Source of the DNA: Fibrobacter succinogenes
GTDB taxonomy: Bacteria > Fibrobacterota > Fibrobacteria > Fibrobacterales > Fibrobacteraceae
Direction: 5' to 3'
Assembly (NCBI GenBank): GCA_902800815.1
Contig: CADCGB010000006.1
Coordinates: 17,689-81,688 of the forward strand
Length of the DNA: 64,000 nt
Positions 1 to 8,835 of the stretch are shown in pieces; position 1 is the first letter of the stretch; every line of letters begins with the position of its first letter. Below the pieces are notes generated by a model. The model made no database searches and had not been told where the DNA came from. It saw nothing but the letters and a program-made list of their open reading frames with translations. The position numbers and the translations under genes are program-made.

Positions 1-1
1 C

Positions 2-466
2 AAGACTGCCGCCCTCATCGAGGCTGCTGCACGCATTGGCGGTATCATGGCGGGTTTTGACAAGCCGCTCGTGGATGACTGCGCCAGGATGGGCGCGCAC
101 TTTGGACTTGCCTTCCAGATTATCGACGACCTGCTCGATTACGGGTTCGGCTCGAAGAACCTGGACAAGGCGAAGTTCACCGACCTCTCTAACGGGCTCA
201 TAACGCTCCCGCTGCTGTACTACTTCGAGGACTGCAGTGTGGAAGAACGTGCCGAGATGGAATCGCTTATCAAGCGTGTCGCGGCAGACGATGTCGCGGG
301 CGAAATACTTGAACGTCTGAACGCGAAGAAGAGTTTCGAAAAGGCGAAGGCAGAAGCCCAGGATCACTTGGAGCAGGCACTGCAGATTGCGGAAAAGTTC
401 CCGAAGAATAACTTTACCGACGAGATTGTCGCCATGTTTGCAAGCATGAGCGACCGCGGAAACTAG
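2..466 (+). CDS. Polyprenyl (isoprenyl) diphosphate synthase, C-terminal part
   Basis: Only the 3' part of the gene is in the window; the frame is open to the left edge, so the start lies outside. The visible 154 residues carry KTAALIEAA followed by the second aspartate-rich motif QIIDDLLDY (the DDxxD that binds Mg2+ and isopentenyl diphosphate) and a DLSNGLITLPLLY stretch, all usual for trans-prenyl chain-elongating synthases. The family condenses isopentenyl diphosphate with an allylic diphosphate in the cytoplasm to make quinone side-chain or lipid-carrier precursors. Chain length cannot be judged because the first aspartate-rich motif is missing from the window. The next gene is convergent (CorA on minus). 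Confidence 0.88.
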   Translation, partial: KTAALIEAAARIGGIMAGFDKPLVDDCARMGAHFGLAFQIIDDLLDYGFGSKNLDKAKFTDLSNGLITLPLLYYFEDCSVEERAEMESLIKRVAADDVAGEILERLNAKKSFEKAKAEAQDHLEQALQIAEKFPKNNFTDEIVAMFASMSDRGN

Positions 467-493
467 GCGCCTACGGCGCAATTAGTGGAATAG

Positions 494-1426
494 TTATTTC
501 CTGCGCATCCAGAAGGCGAGGAACACAATCACCGACAGGATACAGACCGCGATGATGCCCCAGAAGGCTATCGCCGATCCGGTAATAGCATCGCCGTTCA
601 TGCCGAAGGGCAACTTCACGTTCATGCCGAACAAACTCGCGAAGAACGTCGGGAGCGATATAGAAATCGTCACGATGGTCAAGTTCTTCATCAACTGGTT
701 CACGTTGTTGTTGATGACGCTTGCACGCGCATCCATCATGGACGTCAAGATGTTTGCGTAGATGTTTGCCTGCTGCAGGCTCTGGCCGTTCTCAATCTGG
801 ATATCTTCGAGCAACTCGCGTTCGGCCTCGGTCCAGTTGAGGCTGCGGCCCATCTGGAGTTTCTTCAGGAGCGTGTCGTTGCTGTTGAGTGCGCTCACGT
901 AGTAAATCAAGCCCTTGTTCAAACTAAACATGCTGAGCAGGTACTTGTTCTCCATCGAGGTGTTCAGGCGCAATTCCAAATCGTCGTTGATGCGGTTGAT
1001 AATGCGCAGGTGCTCGTTAAAGTGAGATATCGCGAAACTCAGCACGCGAAGCACGAATGTATTGAGACTGTCGATTTTCGAGAAACGGCGTTCGTCCGTT
1101 ACGGGAATGTCGCTGTCGGTCAGGAGCAGCACCCAGTCCTTGAAGATGAATATGCCGAAGGATTCCACGCGGAACTGGAAATTGTCCTCGGCGGAATAGT
1201 TCTTCGGCTTCTTGAACACGATGGTCGTAAAGTCGTCGTCGTACTCGATACGGGAAAGCTCGTCGGAGTCGAATGCGGAGGCGATGGTATGCTCGGTGAT
1301 CTCGTATTCCTTGACCAGGACGCTGCGCTGTTCCTGGCTGAGGGAGCCCATGATGACGATGTCAGCCGCATCTTCGTTCGGGGCGCCAACAATGCGGCCC
1401 GATTCGATTTTGTAATACTTGAGCAT
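494..1426 (-). CDS. corA: CorA-family divalent cation transporter
   Basis: 310 residues, close to the family norm. A long soluble, largely helical N-terminal domain is followed by two C-terminal membrane helices (about 248-268 and 283-305). The signature GMN motif closes the first helix (about residues 267-269, FGMNVKLPF). The protein ends in a short basic tail (WMRRK), as in CorA pentamers. The expected role is Mg2+ (or Co2+/Ni2+) uptake through the inner membrane. The start is an ATG preceded by a G-rich stretch. The gene stands alone, convergent with the prenyl synthase and upstream of nothing on its strand in this window; substrate is inferred from the family. Confidence 0.9.
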   Translation of the reverse strand: MLKYYKIESGRIVGAPNEDAADIVIMGSLSQEQRSVLVKEYEITEHTIASAFDSDELSRIEYDDDFTTIVFKKPKNYSAEDNFQFRVESFGIFIFKDWVLLLTDSDIPVTDERRFSKIDSLNTFVLRVLSFAISHFNEHLRIINRINDDLELRLNTSMENKYLLSMFSLNKGLIYYVSALNSNDTLLKKLQMGRSLNWTEAERELLEDIQIENGQSLQQANIYANILTSMMDARASVINNNVNQLMKNLTIVTISISLPTFFASLFGMNVKLPFGMNGDAITGSAIAFWGIIAVCILSVIVFLAFWMRRK

Positions 1427-1495
1427 ACCGCCCCCTTTGATCGAACGCGGGTAAATATAGTAAATGGCTCAGGACGACCGGTATTTTGTAAGCAA

Positions 1496-1524
1496 TAAAA
1501 AAGCCCCGGCAGGCGCCGGGGACT
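1496..1524 (-). terminator. Rho-independent terminator of secDF
   Basis: A 7-bp GC stem (CCCCGGC at 1504-1510 with GCCGGGG at 1515-1521, loop AGGC) is followed on the minus strand by a run of six T. It lies 26 nt beyond the secDF stop codon. A few T on the plus side make it weakly bidirectional, but no plus-strand gene ends nearby. Confidence 0.85.
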
Positions 1525-1549
1525 TTTGAACTCGTTGTCCAGAAGGTGC

Positions 1550-4192
1550 TTACACACCCTTCTTGAAGCGGTTGGACCACCACAGAACGATCGGAGAGCA
1601 GATGCACACGGAGGAGTAGGTACCGATGAGGATACCGAAGCACTGCACGAGACCGAAGTCGCGGATGGAGGAACCGCCCATCACGGCGAGGATCACACAC
1701 ACGAACAAGGTCGTGAGGGAGGTCACCATGGTACGGCTGAAGCACTGGTTCATGGAGCGGTTGATGGTTTCGCCGAAGTTTGCGGAACCGTAGACGCTCG
1801 TGTTTTCACGGATACGGTCGAAGTTCACGATGGTATCGTTCACGGAGTAACCGATCATTGTCAGGAGCGATGCGATGAGGGCGCCGTCGAAGGAAAGGCT
1901 AAATGCGGAGATGAAGCCGAGCGTGATGATGGTATCGTGCACGAGGCCGAGCACTGCGGCCACGCCGAAGCCAAGACCGAACTTGCCGAATCGGAACCAC
2001 ACGTAGAGCAGGATGCCGAGCCAGGCGAGGATTACAGACAAGATTGCATTGAAGCGGAGCTCAGCACCGATGGTCGGACCCACTGTGTCCTTTGCGACGA
2101 TTTCGCACTTCTGGCCGGCGGCCTCGAAGGCCTTGGCCATGGTGGCTTCGAAGTTAGCGTCGTCGGTACGGAGGCTGACCTGGTAGGAGTTTGCGGAAGT
2201 ACCGCCCAGAGAGCGGACCTTCGTGCCGGAGATGCCTGCAGCGGAGAGGGCCTTGTTCAGGTCGGTCTCGTGCTTGGCGTCATCCTGGTACTGGATGGTG
2301 TAAACCTGACCGCCGGTGAAGTCGATGCTGAAGTCGAATCCCTTGATGGCGATGCATGCGATGCTAGCAACAATAAGAATTGCAGAGATTGCGCCGAACT
2401 TGCGACGGTTCGGAATAATCGGGAGGTTCGCCTCGTTGATGGCCTTGAAGCCGTTACCGATAGAGAGCGTGGTAGCATCGCGCTTGGCGAGCTTCCAGTC
2501 GAGGATGGCGCGGGTCACCGTGATGGCGCAGAAGAGCGAGGTGAGGATACCGATAGTAAGCGTAAGACCGAAACCCTTCACGGAACCGGTACCAATCTTG
2601 TAGAGGATAAGGCCGGTAAGCACGGTCGTCAAGTTGGAGTCGAGAATTGCGGTAAATGCGCGTTCGTAACCCTTGGCGACTGCCGCACGGGCGGTAAGGC
2701 CGTTCTTGAGTTCTTCACGGATACGTTCGTAGATAATCACGTTCGCGTCGAGAGACATACCCACGACGAGGATGAAGCCTGCGATACCGGGGAGCGTGAG
2801 GGTCGCATTGAAGAGCGACATCACGGCGGCGGTCACGAGCGTGTTGATGATCATACCGAGGCTTGCGATGAAACCACCGAGACGGTAGTAGGCCACCATG
2901 AAGAGCAAGCAGATAACAAGACCGATAGCGCCGGAACCGAAGCCCTGGGAGATGTTCTCTTCACCGAGGGTAGCACCCACGCTACGGCTTTCGATAATCT
3001 TCATCGGGGCCTTGAGGGCACCTGCACGGAGCACGACAGCGAGGCGGTTGGCTTCGGCCATGTCGTCGAGACCGGTAATCTGGGCGTCACCGTTCGGGAT
3101 GCGGTCCTTGATAACCGGGGCGCTGATGACCTGGTTGTCGAGCACGATGGCCATCTGCTTGTTGATGTTTGCAGCGGTCACAGCAGAGAACTTCTTGGGA
3201 CCGATGCCGCCGAAGCGGAGCTTGACAGCCACTTCACCGGCGCTCACACCGTCAGCAACACGTTCCGGGCGGGCATCGACGATGTCGTCACCACCCATTT
3301 CAGCACGGCGCTTGAGGAGGTAGAGGCGCTTGGCCTTGACCGGAGAATCGCGGTTGATCTTTTCGAGACCGCTACCGAAGGCGAAAGCGACGTCACGCGG
3401 GATGAGCTTCTTGACGCCTTCGAGTTCGAGAATCTTCTTGACCTTCTCGATGTTCTCTTCGGCGATGAATCCGCCGTTGCCGAACTGGAGGTAGTAATCG
3501 CTGAAAGCCTTGCCGACCTCGGATGCCGGTACGGTTTCGGCGGCGGAGTCAGAAACGGTGGAATCTTCAGCCTTTGCCGTCTGGACGGAACCGCCGAGCA
3601 GTTCTTCGTCGGAGAGGGCCTTGGTGGTATCCTTGGCAGAATCGACCTTGGCGACCGTGGAATCCGCAGCGGCGGAGTCGGCGACCGTAGAATCAGTGGC
3701 CACATCGGTGGTCTGGCGGGTCAGGTACTGGTTCAGGAGCGTCGTTACCGTATTGAACTTTTCCGCCTCGGCGAGAATCTTGAATTCAAGCTTTGCGGTG
3801 GAACCCACGAGGGCCTTTGCGGTAGAATCGTCTACGCCGGCAAGTTCGACCAGGATGCGGTCGTCGCCGGAGGGCGAAATCTGCGGTTCGGAAAGACCGT
3901 ACTGGTCAACGCGGTTACGGATGATTTCGAGGGACTGCTTCTGGATGTCCTGGATATCGTCGTCTTCCTTGAGACCGGACTTGTCGATCTGGAGCGTAAT
4001 GCTCGTACCGCCGGCGAGGTCGAGGCCGAAATTGATGGACCTGGAGGACAGTTTCGGATTTTCCTTGAGGAAGGCCTTCTTTTCGTCACCCTTCTTGGAG
4101 TGAACCTGGATGGAGGGCCATACCGTGTAGGCCGAGAGTGCAATGACGAGGAGAATTAATATTTCTCGCATGCCGAATGTATGTTTGTTCAT
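1550..4192 (-). CDS. secDF: Fused protein translocase subunit SecDF
   Basis: 880 residues joining SecD and SecF in one chain. The SecD half starts with a membrane helix, then the conserved FGLDLAGGTSITL and RNRVDQYGLSEPQI motifs, the periplasmic P1 region and a membrane block with ANVIIYERIREEL. The SecF half begins near residue 590 with a new first helix and the DFSIDFTGGQVY motif, and ends with a second membrane block containing GYSVNDTIVNFDRIREN. SecDF uses the proton gradient to pull secreted proteins out of SecYEG. Residues about 162-226 are an extra Asp/Ala/Ser/Thr-rich, repeat-like linker inside the SecD periplasmic part that is not usual in the family. The start ATG follows AAGGGA; a terminator closes the transcript. 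Confidence 0.96.
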   Translation of the reverse strand: MNKHTFGMREILILLVIALSAYTVWPSIQVHSKKGDEKKAFLKENPKLSSRSINFGLDLAGGTSITLQIDKSGLKEDDDIQDIQKQSLEIIRNRVDQYGLSEPQISPSGDDRILVELAGVDDSTAKALVGSTAKLEFKILAEAEKFNTVTTLLNQYLTRQTTDVATDSTVADSAAADSTVAKVDSAKDTTKALSDEELLGGSVQTAKAEDSTVSDSAAETVPASEVGKAFSDYYLQFGNGGFIAEENIEKVKKILELEGVKKLIPRDVAFAFGSGLEKINRDSPVKAKRLYLLKRRAEMGGDDIVDARPERVADGVSAGEVAVKLRFGGIGPKKFSAVTAANINKQMAIVLDNQVISAPVIKDRIPNGDAQITGLDDMAEANRLAVVLRAGALKAPMKIIESRSVGATLGEENISQGFGSGAIGLVICLLFMVAYYRLGGFIASLGMIINTLVTAAVMSLFNATLTLPGIAGFILVVGMSLDANVIIYERIREELKNGLTARAAVAKGYERAFTAILDSNLTTVLTGLILYKIGTGSVKGFGLTLTIGILTSLFCAITVTRAILDWKLAKRDATTLSIGNGFKAINEANLPIIPNRRKFGAISAILIVASIACIAIKGFDFSIDFTGGQVYTIQYQDDAKHETDLNKALSAAGISGTKVRSLGGTSANSYQVSLRTDDANFEATMAKAFEAAGQKCEIVAKDTVGPTIGAELRFNAILSVILAWLGILLYVWFRFGKFGLGFGVAAVLGLVHDTIITLGFISAFSLSFDGALIASLLTMIGYSVNDTIVNFDRIRENTSVYGSANFGETINRSMNQCFSRTMVTSLTTLFVCVILAVMGGSSIRDFGLVQCFGILIGTYSSVCICSPIVLWWSNRFKKGV

Positions 4193-4280
4193 TTGTAATC
4201 CCTTAATAAGGCATTAATACGCATTTAGTTGCGGGTCAAATGTAGAAAAATAGGAGGGGCCCGGGAGGCGGGAGACTATA

Positions 4281-4300
4281 GATAATTAATGATAATTAAT
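4281..4300. repeat. Perfect 10-bp tandem duplication over a stop codon
   Basis: GATAATTAAT occurs twice, head to tail. The stop codon of the GH13 gene (minus strand) lies inside the duplicated unit, so the last few residues (INYH) are encoded by the repeat. It looks like a replication-slippage product of little consequence. Confidence 0.9.
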
Positions 4301-5551
4301 GAAAAAGGCCGGCTCGGGTCCGAGCATATTGACCGCGAGGGTCATTTTCTGCCTGCCGAGGGTGCGTGTGACGCTAAAACCCGCCCCGTCGCTCTCGATT
4401 TCCACCTTCCCGTCGCGCAGGACGGGATTTTCGAGCCTCATCTTGGTAAGTCTGCGGATGAACTTGTAGATAGGCAGTGCCTTGCGCGCGGCCAGGTCAT
4501 CCCAGGGGAATGCGCGCCTGCAGTCGGGATCCTTGCCACCCTCCATGCCGATTTCGTCCCCGTAGTAGATGCATGGGGCTCCGGGCATAAAGAAGAGGAG
4601 CGCAAGTGCGAGCCTTATACGTTCGGGGCTCGTGCGGGGCTGCGAAGCGATGCGGGTCGTATCGTGGCTCCCGAGCAGGTTCATCGGGGTGCCGAATTGG
4701 CCTGCGGGGAAGGCCGCGCGGACCTTGTCGCAGAATTCGCCCGTGCCGATGGGCTTCTCGTCAAAGAGGTATTGCATGACCGCCTTGCGGAACGGATAGT
4801 TCATGACACCATCGAACTGGTCGCCCTGCAGCCATCGGGAAGGCTCGTCCCAGATTTCGCCCACGATGTAGGCATCCGGATTGATGGCCTTGACCCTACG
4901 GCGGAATTCCTGCCAGAAGCTGTCGTCGTCGATTTCGTTCGGCACGTCGAGCCGCCAGCCGTCTATGCCACGCCTTGCCCAGTATTCGGCGACGCTGAAC
5001 AGGTATTCGCGCACGTCTGCGCAGTCCGTATTGAACTTCGGGAGCGCGGGGTAGTTCCACCAGCATTCGTAATTGGGCTTGCCCGAGTAGGCGTGTATGG
5101 GCCAGCTATGCACATGGAACCAGTCCACGTAGGGGGAGTCTTCCCCGAGTTCCATAAGGCTGTTGAACTGGAAGAACCCGCGGGAGCAATGGTTGAACAC
5201 TCCGTCCAGGATGACGCGGAGCCCGAGCGCATGCGCCTTCTTGACCAGGTTGTCGAAATCCTTGAGCGTTCCTAGAACCGGGTCGATCTCGAAGTAGTCT
5301 ACCGTATGGTAGCGGTGGTTCGAATTGCTCTTGAAGATGGGGCAGAGGTAGATGGCGTTTGCCCCGAGCCCTGCGATGTACTTTAGTTTGTCTGTGATGC
5401 CCGCGAGGTTCCCGCCGAACATGTTCGTGCGGGTGGGTTTGGTATCCCAATCCACGAACTTGCCTACGGCCTTGTATTTCGGGCTACGGCAGAACCGGTC
5501 CGGAAATATCTGGTAGAAGATTGCGTCTTTGACCCAGGCAGGAACGTTCAT
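4286..5551 (-). CDS. GH13 alpha-amylase-family enzyme
   Basis: 421 residues from the ATG at 5551; the frame is open further upstream but that part reads as non-homologous sequence overlapping the preceding gene, and homology starts right after this ATG (VKDAIFYQIFPDRF). A complete (beta/alpha)8 catalytic set is visible: region I DGVFNH (116-121), nucleophile Asp202 in GWRLDVPNE, acid/base Glu232 in GEIWDE, and transition-state Asp297 in GSHDTTR. The sequence style is that of cyclomaltodextrinase/neopullulanase-like enzymes, but without their N-terminal CBM34 domain and with a short C-terminal domain. No signal peptide, so a cytoplasmic role in cleaving alpha-1,4-glucans (glycogen or maltodextrin) is likely. 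It starts 13 nt after the stop of the GH77 gene, so the two form an operon. Confidence 0.92.
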   Translation of the reverse strand: MNVPAWVKDAIFYQIFPDRFCRSPKYKAVGKFVDWDTKPTRTNMFGGNLAGITDKLKYIAGLGANAIYLCPIFKSNSNHRYHTVDYFEIDPVLGTLKDFDNLVKKAHALGLRVILDGVFNHCSRGFFQFNSLMELGEDSPYVDWFHVHSWPIHAYSGKPNYECWWNYPALPKFNTDCADVREYLFSVAEYWARRGIDGWRLDVPNEIDDDSFWQEFRRRVKAINPDAYIVGEIWDEPSRWLQGDQFDGVMNYPFRKAVMQYLFDEKPIGTGEFCDKVRAAFPAGQFGTPMNLLGSHDTTRIASQPRTSPERIRLALALLFFMPGAPCIYYGDEIGMEGGKDPDCRRAFPWDDLAARKALPIYKFIRRLTKMRLENPVLRDGKVEIESDGAGFSVTRTLGRQKMTLAVNMLGPEPAFFINYH

Positions 5552-5564
5552 GGGCGGCGCGGGA

Positions 5565-7538
5565 TTAGATCTTCCACATGGGCTTGCGGCGGCGGACGTC
5601 CACCAGCTTGCGGATCTCGGAATTGAGCGAGTTGTTCGATTCAAGCTGCTCGACGGTTACCGGAATCCTGTACGTCCAGTTCTTGCCGCCGACGGTACCC
5701 GGGATATTCACGCGTTCCTCTTCGGGAGGCACTTCGGAAAGTGTGGAAGAGAGCGCGAAGTAGTCCTGTACGGGCAATATGCAGAATAGGCTGTTCGAGG
5801 AGAACACGTGCGCGAGGATGTCGCGGACCACCGGAGGCGTGAGTTTCTCGGGCGCGGTGCCGGAAAGCTGCGCGTGCGACCAGTAGAGGTCTCGGTCAAA
5901 GTCGCTCTCGGTCCAGAGCCCGCGCAGGCTCGAGGTGTCGTGGCAACTTGTGGTGCACACGGAAAGTCGCGGGTATTCCGCCATATCGTAGTACGGGCTG
6001 TATGGTGCATCCCAGTTGCGGGCCCAGCGTTCAATACGGAGCGAAAGGATGTTGAGTTTCTTGAGCACCACCGGCACGCAGTGCGGTACGGCACCGAGGT
6101 CTTCGGCGCATACGAGCATGTCGGTCTCGTTTGCGAGCACGGAGAGCAGCTTGGTGGCGTTCTGTTCCCACAGGCCTTCCTGCGCGGCTTCGTTCTCGTG
6201 TATGAGCCGCTTGAGGGTTTCCTGCTCGTTCTGCGGGAGCGTGGCGAGCACGGGCTGGTTGTACCAGTACCAGAACGGGTAGAACGTATTCTCGTCGCCC
6301 GCCGGGATAAAGATGCGGTTCCAGTAGACCTTCAGGAGGGCGTCCTTCACGTTCTGCGGTTCGTCGAGGCTGGTAATCGCGCGCTCGTTGTAGAATTCCG
6401 GCTTGAACACGAAGCGGGTCGCCTCGTTCGGGAGGCTCTCGAAGTAGACGGAGATGATGTTCTCGGTCTCGTCGCCGAGGAATTCGCGGAGCTGGTCCAC
6501 GGAGTAGTTCGGGCGGCGCAGGTATTCGAGCGTCTCGCGGCTAAAGCCTGCGCTGTGGAGCAGTTCCCACGTGAGCGGGATGCACGGGTTGAACCTACCG
6601 AGGATACCCGTAACTTCACGCTGCGGAATCGACCATATGCGGAAGAAACCGAGCACGTGGTCAATGCGGTAGGCATGGTAGAACTTGCTTGCCTGTGCGA
6701 GGCGGTCCTTCCACCAGCGGAAACCGTCCTTCTCGAGTACGTCCCAGCGGTAGGTGGGGAATCCCCAGTTCTGCCCGCTGTAACTGAACATGTCGGGGGG
6801 AGCGCCCGCGCGGTCGTCGAGCGAGAAGTAGTTGCGGTTCGCCCACACGTCGGCGCTGTCCTCGTTGATGAGGATAGGTATGTCACCCTTGATATGGATG
6901 CCGAGTTTCGAAATCTCGGTCACTGCGGCAGTGAACTGCAGTTCTGCGACAAACTGCATCCAGGCCTGGTAGAGCATTTCCTTCTGGTTCTTGCTCCAGA
7001 GTTTTTCGATGTCGTCGGCCGTCGGGTTCTGGTACTTTTTCCAGTCCTTCCAACTCGATTCGCCGTTCTGTGCCTTGAGCATGGCATACGCGCAGTAGCC
7101 CTTTGCCCAGGCGTTCGCGTCGATCCACTTCAGGAGTTCCTTGTCCTTCTTGAGCTGGTCGAAGCGGTTATTGAAAATCTTCTTGAGTATGTTCCTCTTC
7201 CAGGTAGAAATCTTGTAGTAGTCGATTTTTTCCTGGTTGTCGAATTCTTCCTTGGCCTGGTCGATTTCTTCTTCGAACTCGCCGGAACCGCTCACCGCCT
7301 GTATGTTGATGAATACGGGGTTCAGGGCGAACGCGCTCCGTGCGCTGTAGGGGCTCGCCTCTGCGCCGGTATCGTTAACCGGCAAAAGCTGGATAATGTT
7401 GAAATCGCAAAGTTTGCACCACTTGGCAAACGGGATAAGGTCGAGAAATTCGCCGATGCCAACCCCGGACTTGCTACGAAGGCTAAACAGGGGGATGGCA
7501 ACGCCACTCTGGAATGTAGAAATGTCACCGTAACGCAT
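5565..7538 (-). CDS. malQ: 4-alpha-glucanotransferase (GH77, amylomaltase type)
   Basis: 657 residues. The GH77 signatures are all present: GVGIGEFLDL near the N terminus, IKGDIPIL (about 217-223), nucleophile Asp293 in YRIDHVLGFF, acid/base Glu479 in CAEDLGAVP, and Asp534 in SCHDTSSLRG. The enzyme moves alpha-1,4-glucan segments between maltodextrins or glycogen-derived oligosaccharides in the cytoplasm. An insertion of charged, helical sequence lies around residues 85-210, longer than in the short bacterial amylomaltases, so the architecture is nearer to larger DPE-like forms. It is the first gene of a two-gene unit with the GH13 enzyme, and is transcribed divergently from the zinc-ribbon gene. 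Confidence 0.94.
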   Translation of the reverse strand: MRYGDISTFQSGVAIPLFSLRSKSGVGIGEFLDLIPFAKWCKLCDFNIIQLLPVNDTGAEASPYSARSAFALNPVFINIQAVSGSGEFEEEIDQAKEEFDNQEKIDYYKISTWKRNILKKIFNNRFDQLKKDKELLKWIDANAWAKGYCAYAMLKAQNGESSWKDWKKYQNPTADDIEKLWSKNQKEMLYQAWMQFVAELQFTAAVTEISKLGIHIKGDIPILINEDSADVWANRNYFSLDDRAGAPPDMFSYSGQNWGFPTYRWDVLEKDGFRWWKDRLAQASKFYHAYRIDHVLGFFRIWSIPQREVTGILGRFNPCIPLTWELLHSAGFSRETLEYLRRPNYSVDQLREFLGDETENIISVYFESLPNEATRFVFKPEFYNERAITSLDEPQNVKDALLKVYWNRIFIPAGDENTFYPFWYWYNQPVLATLPQNEQETLKRLIHENEAAQEGLWEQNATKLLSVLANETDMLVCAEDLGAVPHCVPVVLKKLNILSLRIERWARNWDAPYSPYYDMAEYPRLSVCTTSCHDTSSLRGLWTESDFDRDLYWSHAQLSGTAPEKLTPPVVRDILAHVFSSNSLFCILPVQDYFALSSTLSEVPPEEERVNIPGTVGGKNWTYRIPVTVEQLESNNSLNSEIRKLVDVRRRKPMWKI

Positions 7539-7598
7539 GCGATAAATATAAATATTAGTTGCGGGCGGTTATGCTACATATTTGCTATATTCCCTTAC

Positions 7599-8102
7599 AT
7601 GAGTATTTGTCCGTTTTGCAAGACTGAGGTGGTTGCCGCGAAGATAGGGCACCTGACGCTCCGCGTTTGTCCTAACTGCTATTCGACGTTCTTCCCGTGC
7701 GACCAGACGATGGCGCTCCGGGGTGACCTGCCGGATCGTTCCCGCGAGATGTGGTACGAGGCGCTTAAGGCGAAGAACCCCGTGGACCCCGATATGACGG
7801 GTGCATGCTGTATTGACCATGGCGAGCCTCTCGTAGATGGCAACATTCCCGACTACGGCCTGCCGGGCAAGGTGACTACCTGCTGCAAGATGTTCCACCT
7901 GCCCCCGTCGCAGATGCTCACGATTCTGAAGCGCACGATTGATTCGCCGTTCCAGAAACCCAATGCAAACGGCAAACATCATTTCTTCTTTATCCGCGCA
8001 ATCGATTCGCTGGTAAATAAGTGGTTTGGAGAGAAAATGCCCGAGGTCGACCCCTTGGACGAGATACCGTATAACCTCCACCTGAAGAAGATATTCGAAT
8101 AA
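7599..8102 (+). CDS. Zinc-ribbon protein of unknown function
   Basis: 167 residues starting with MSICPFC. The N terminus holds a CxxC-N16-CxxC zinc ribbon (Cys4, Cys7, Cys24, Cys27); two further Cys pairs (GACCIDHG and TTCCKMFH) lie in the middle and may add a second metal site. No signal peptide and no membrane helix. The first part recalls the TFIIB-type zinc-ribbon proteins, but I do not recognise the rest. The ATG lies 60 nt from the divergent malQ start. It ends 1 nt before the next gene, which suggests co-transcription with the two membrane proteins that follow. The longer open frame to the left runs antisense through malQ and is not used. Confidence 0.72.
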   Translation: MSICPFCKTEVVAAKIGHLTLRVCPNCYSTFFPCDQTMALRGDLPDRSREMWYEALKAKNPVDPDMTGACCIDHGEPLVDGNIPDYGLPGKVTTCCKMFHLPPSQMLTILKRTIDSPFQKPNANGKHHFFFIRAIDSLVNKWFGEKMPEVDPLDEIPYNLHLKKIFE

Positions 8103-8103
8103 G

Positions 8104-8835
8104 ATGAAAAAGACATACGCGGTTCTTGCACTTATCGCTGTTGCGATTCTTGTCGCCTATGCATTGCTCCCTGATCGTTCGTTCAAGGAAGACCTTTTGC
8201 CTGTGCCTGAAGGCGCAACGCTCGACGGGTACGACGACCGCTCCGATGGAGGGGCGTCGGAAGCAAGCCTCAGCGTGAATGGCGGTGAAGCCGAATTCTC
8301 GTGCATGCTCGGGGCCGATACCGTAAAGTTCGCGTGGTGCGGTCTTCTCTGGAACCTGGACCCCGAAGGCAAGAAGGATTACCGGAACTGGACCTTTGTC
8401 GACAGCGTCTATATTGACGTGGAGGCCCGGGGCATAAAGGAAATCATCGTGAAGGTGTGGACGTTCGACCCGGACGTGACCGATATCGGAAAGCCCGCGA
8501 CGTTCAAGCTGCTCCTGAAGGAAGTCCCCGTGAAGGAGGGAAGGCAGCGCGTGGCAATCCCGATGGAACAGTTCTATACGCCGGATTTCTGGTACGAAAC
8601 GGCGAAGGTTTCACAGGAATTCAACAAGCGCCACCAGGAAACTGTCGCGCGTGTCGAGATTGTGCCGGGCTGGGACCATCCCCGCGGGAAAAAGTTTACC
8701 CTCAAATTACATGAAGTTTCTTTCTGGGGAATCAGCAACCTGTACTTCGGCATCGTGCTTATCTCGTTTATCTTGCTGACTATTGCTGCTGTGGGGCTTC
8801 GCCACAAGACGGGGAACGATGAATCTAAGAAGTAA
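8104..8835 (+). CDS. Unknown membrane-anchored protein (first of a related pair)
   Basis: 243 residues with one N-terminal membrane helix (about 5-22), a soluble domain of about 170 residues rich in beta-strand pattern, and a C-terminal helix (about 212-232) followed by a short charged tail. The soluble part contains no motif I recognise. The segment before the second helix (EVSFWGI) matches the equivalent position in the next gene (SVSAWGI), and both proteins share the helix-domain-helix layout, so they look like paralogues. It begins 1 nt after the zinc-ribbon gene and overlaps the next one by 17 nt, so translation is probably coupled. Function is not assigned. Confidence 0.72.
   Translation: MKKTYAVLALIAVAILVAYALLPDRSFKEDLLPVPEGATLDGYDDRSDGGASEASLSVNGGEAEFSCMLGADTVKFAWCGLLWNLDPEGKKDYRNWTFVDSVYIDVEARGIKEIIVKVWTFDPDVTDIGKPATFKLLLKEVPVKEGRQRVAIPMEQFYTPDFWYETAKVSQEFNKRHQETVARVEIVPGWDHPRGKKFTLKLHEVSFWGISNLYFGIVLISFILLTIAAVGLRHKTGNDESKK

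Noticed and set aside
1526..4159. 877-codon open frame on the plus strand
   Set aside because: It is fully antisense to secDF. The translation is very rich in Asp, Glu, Gly and His without any domain pattern, as expected from the complement of a GC-rich gene.
4281..4300. Tandem GATAATTAAT as a regulatory site or att site
   Set aside because: Only two units, lying across a stop codon, with no mobile element nearby. Slippage is a simpler explanation.
5808..7598. Long upstream extension of the zinc-ribbon gene frame
   Set aside because: The extension runs antisense through the GH77 gene. Family-like sequence starts only at the ATG at 7599.
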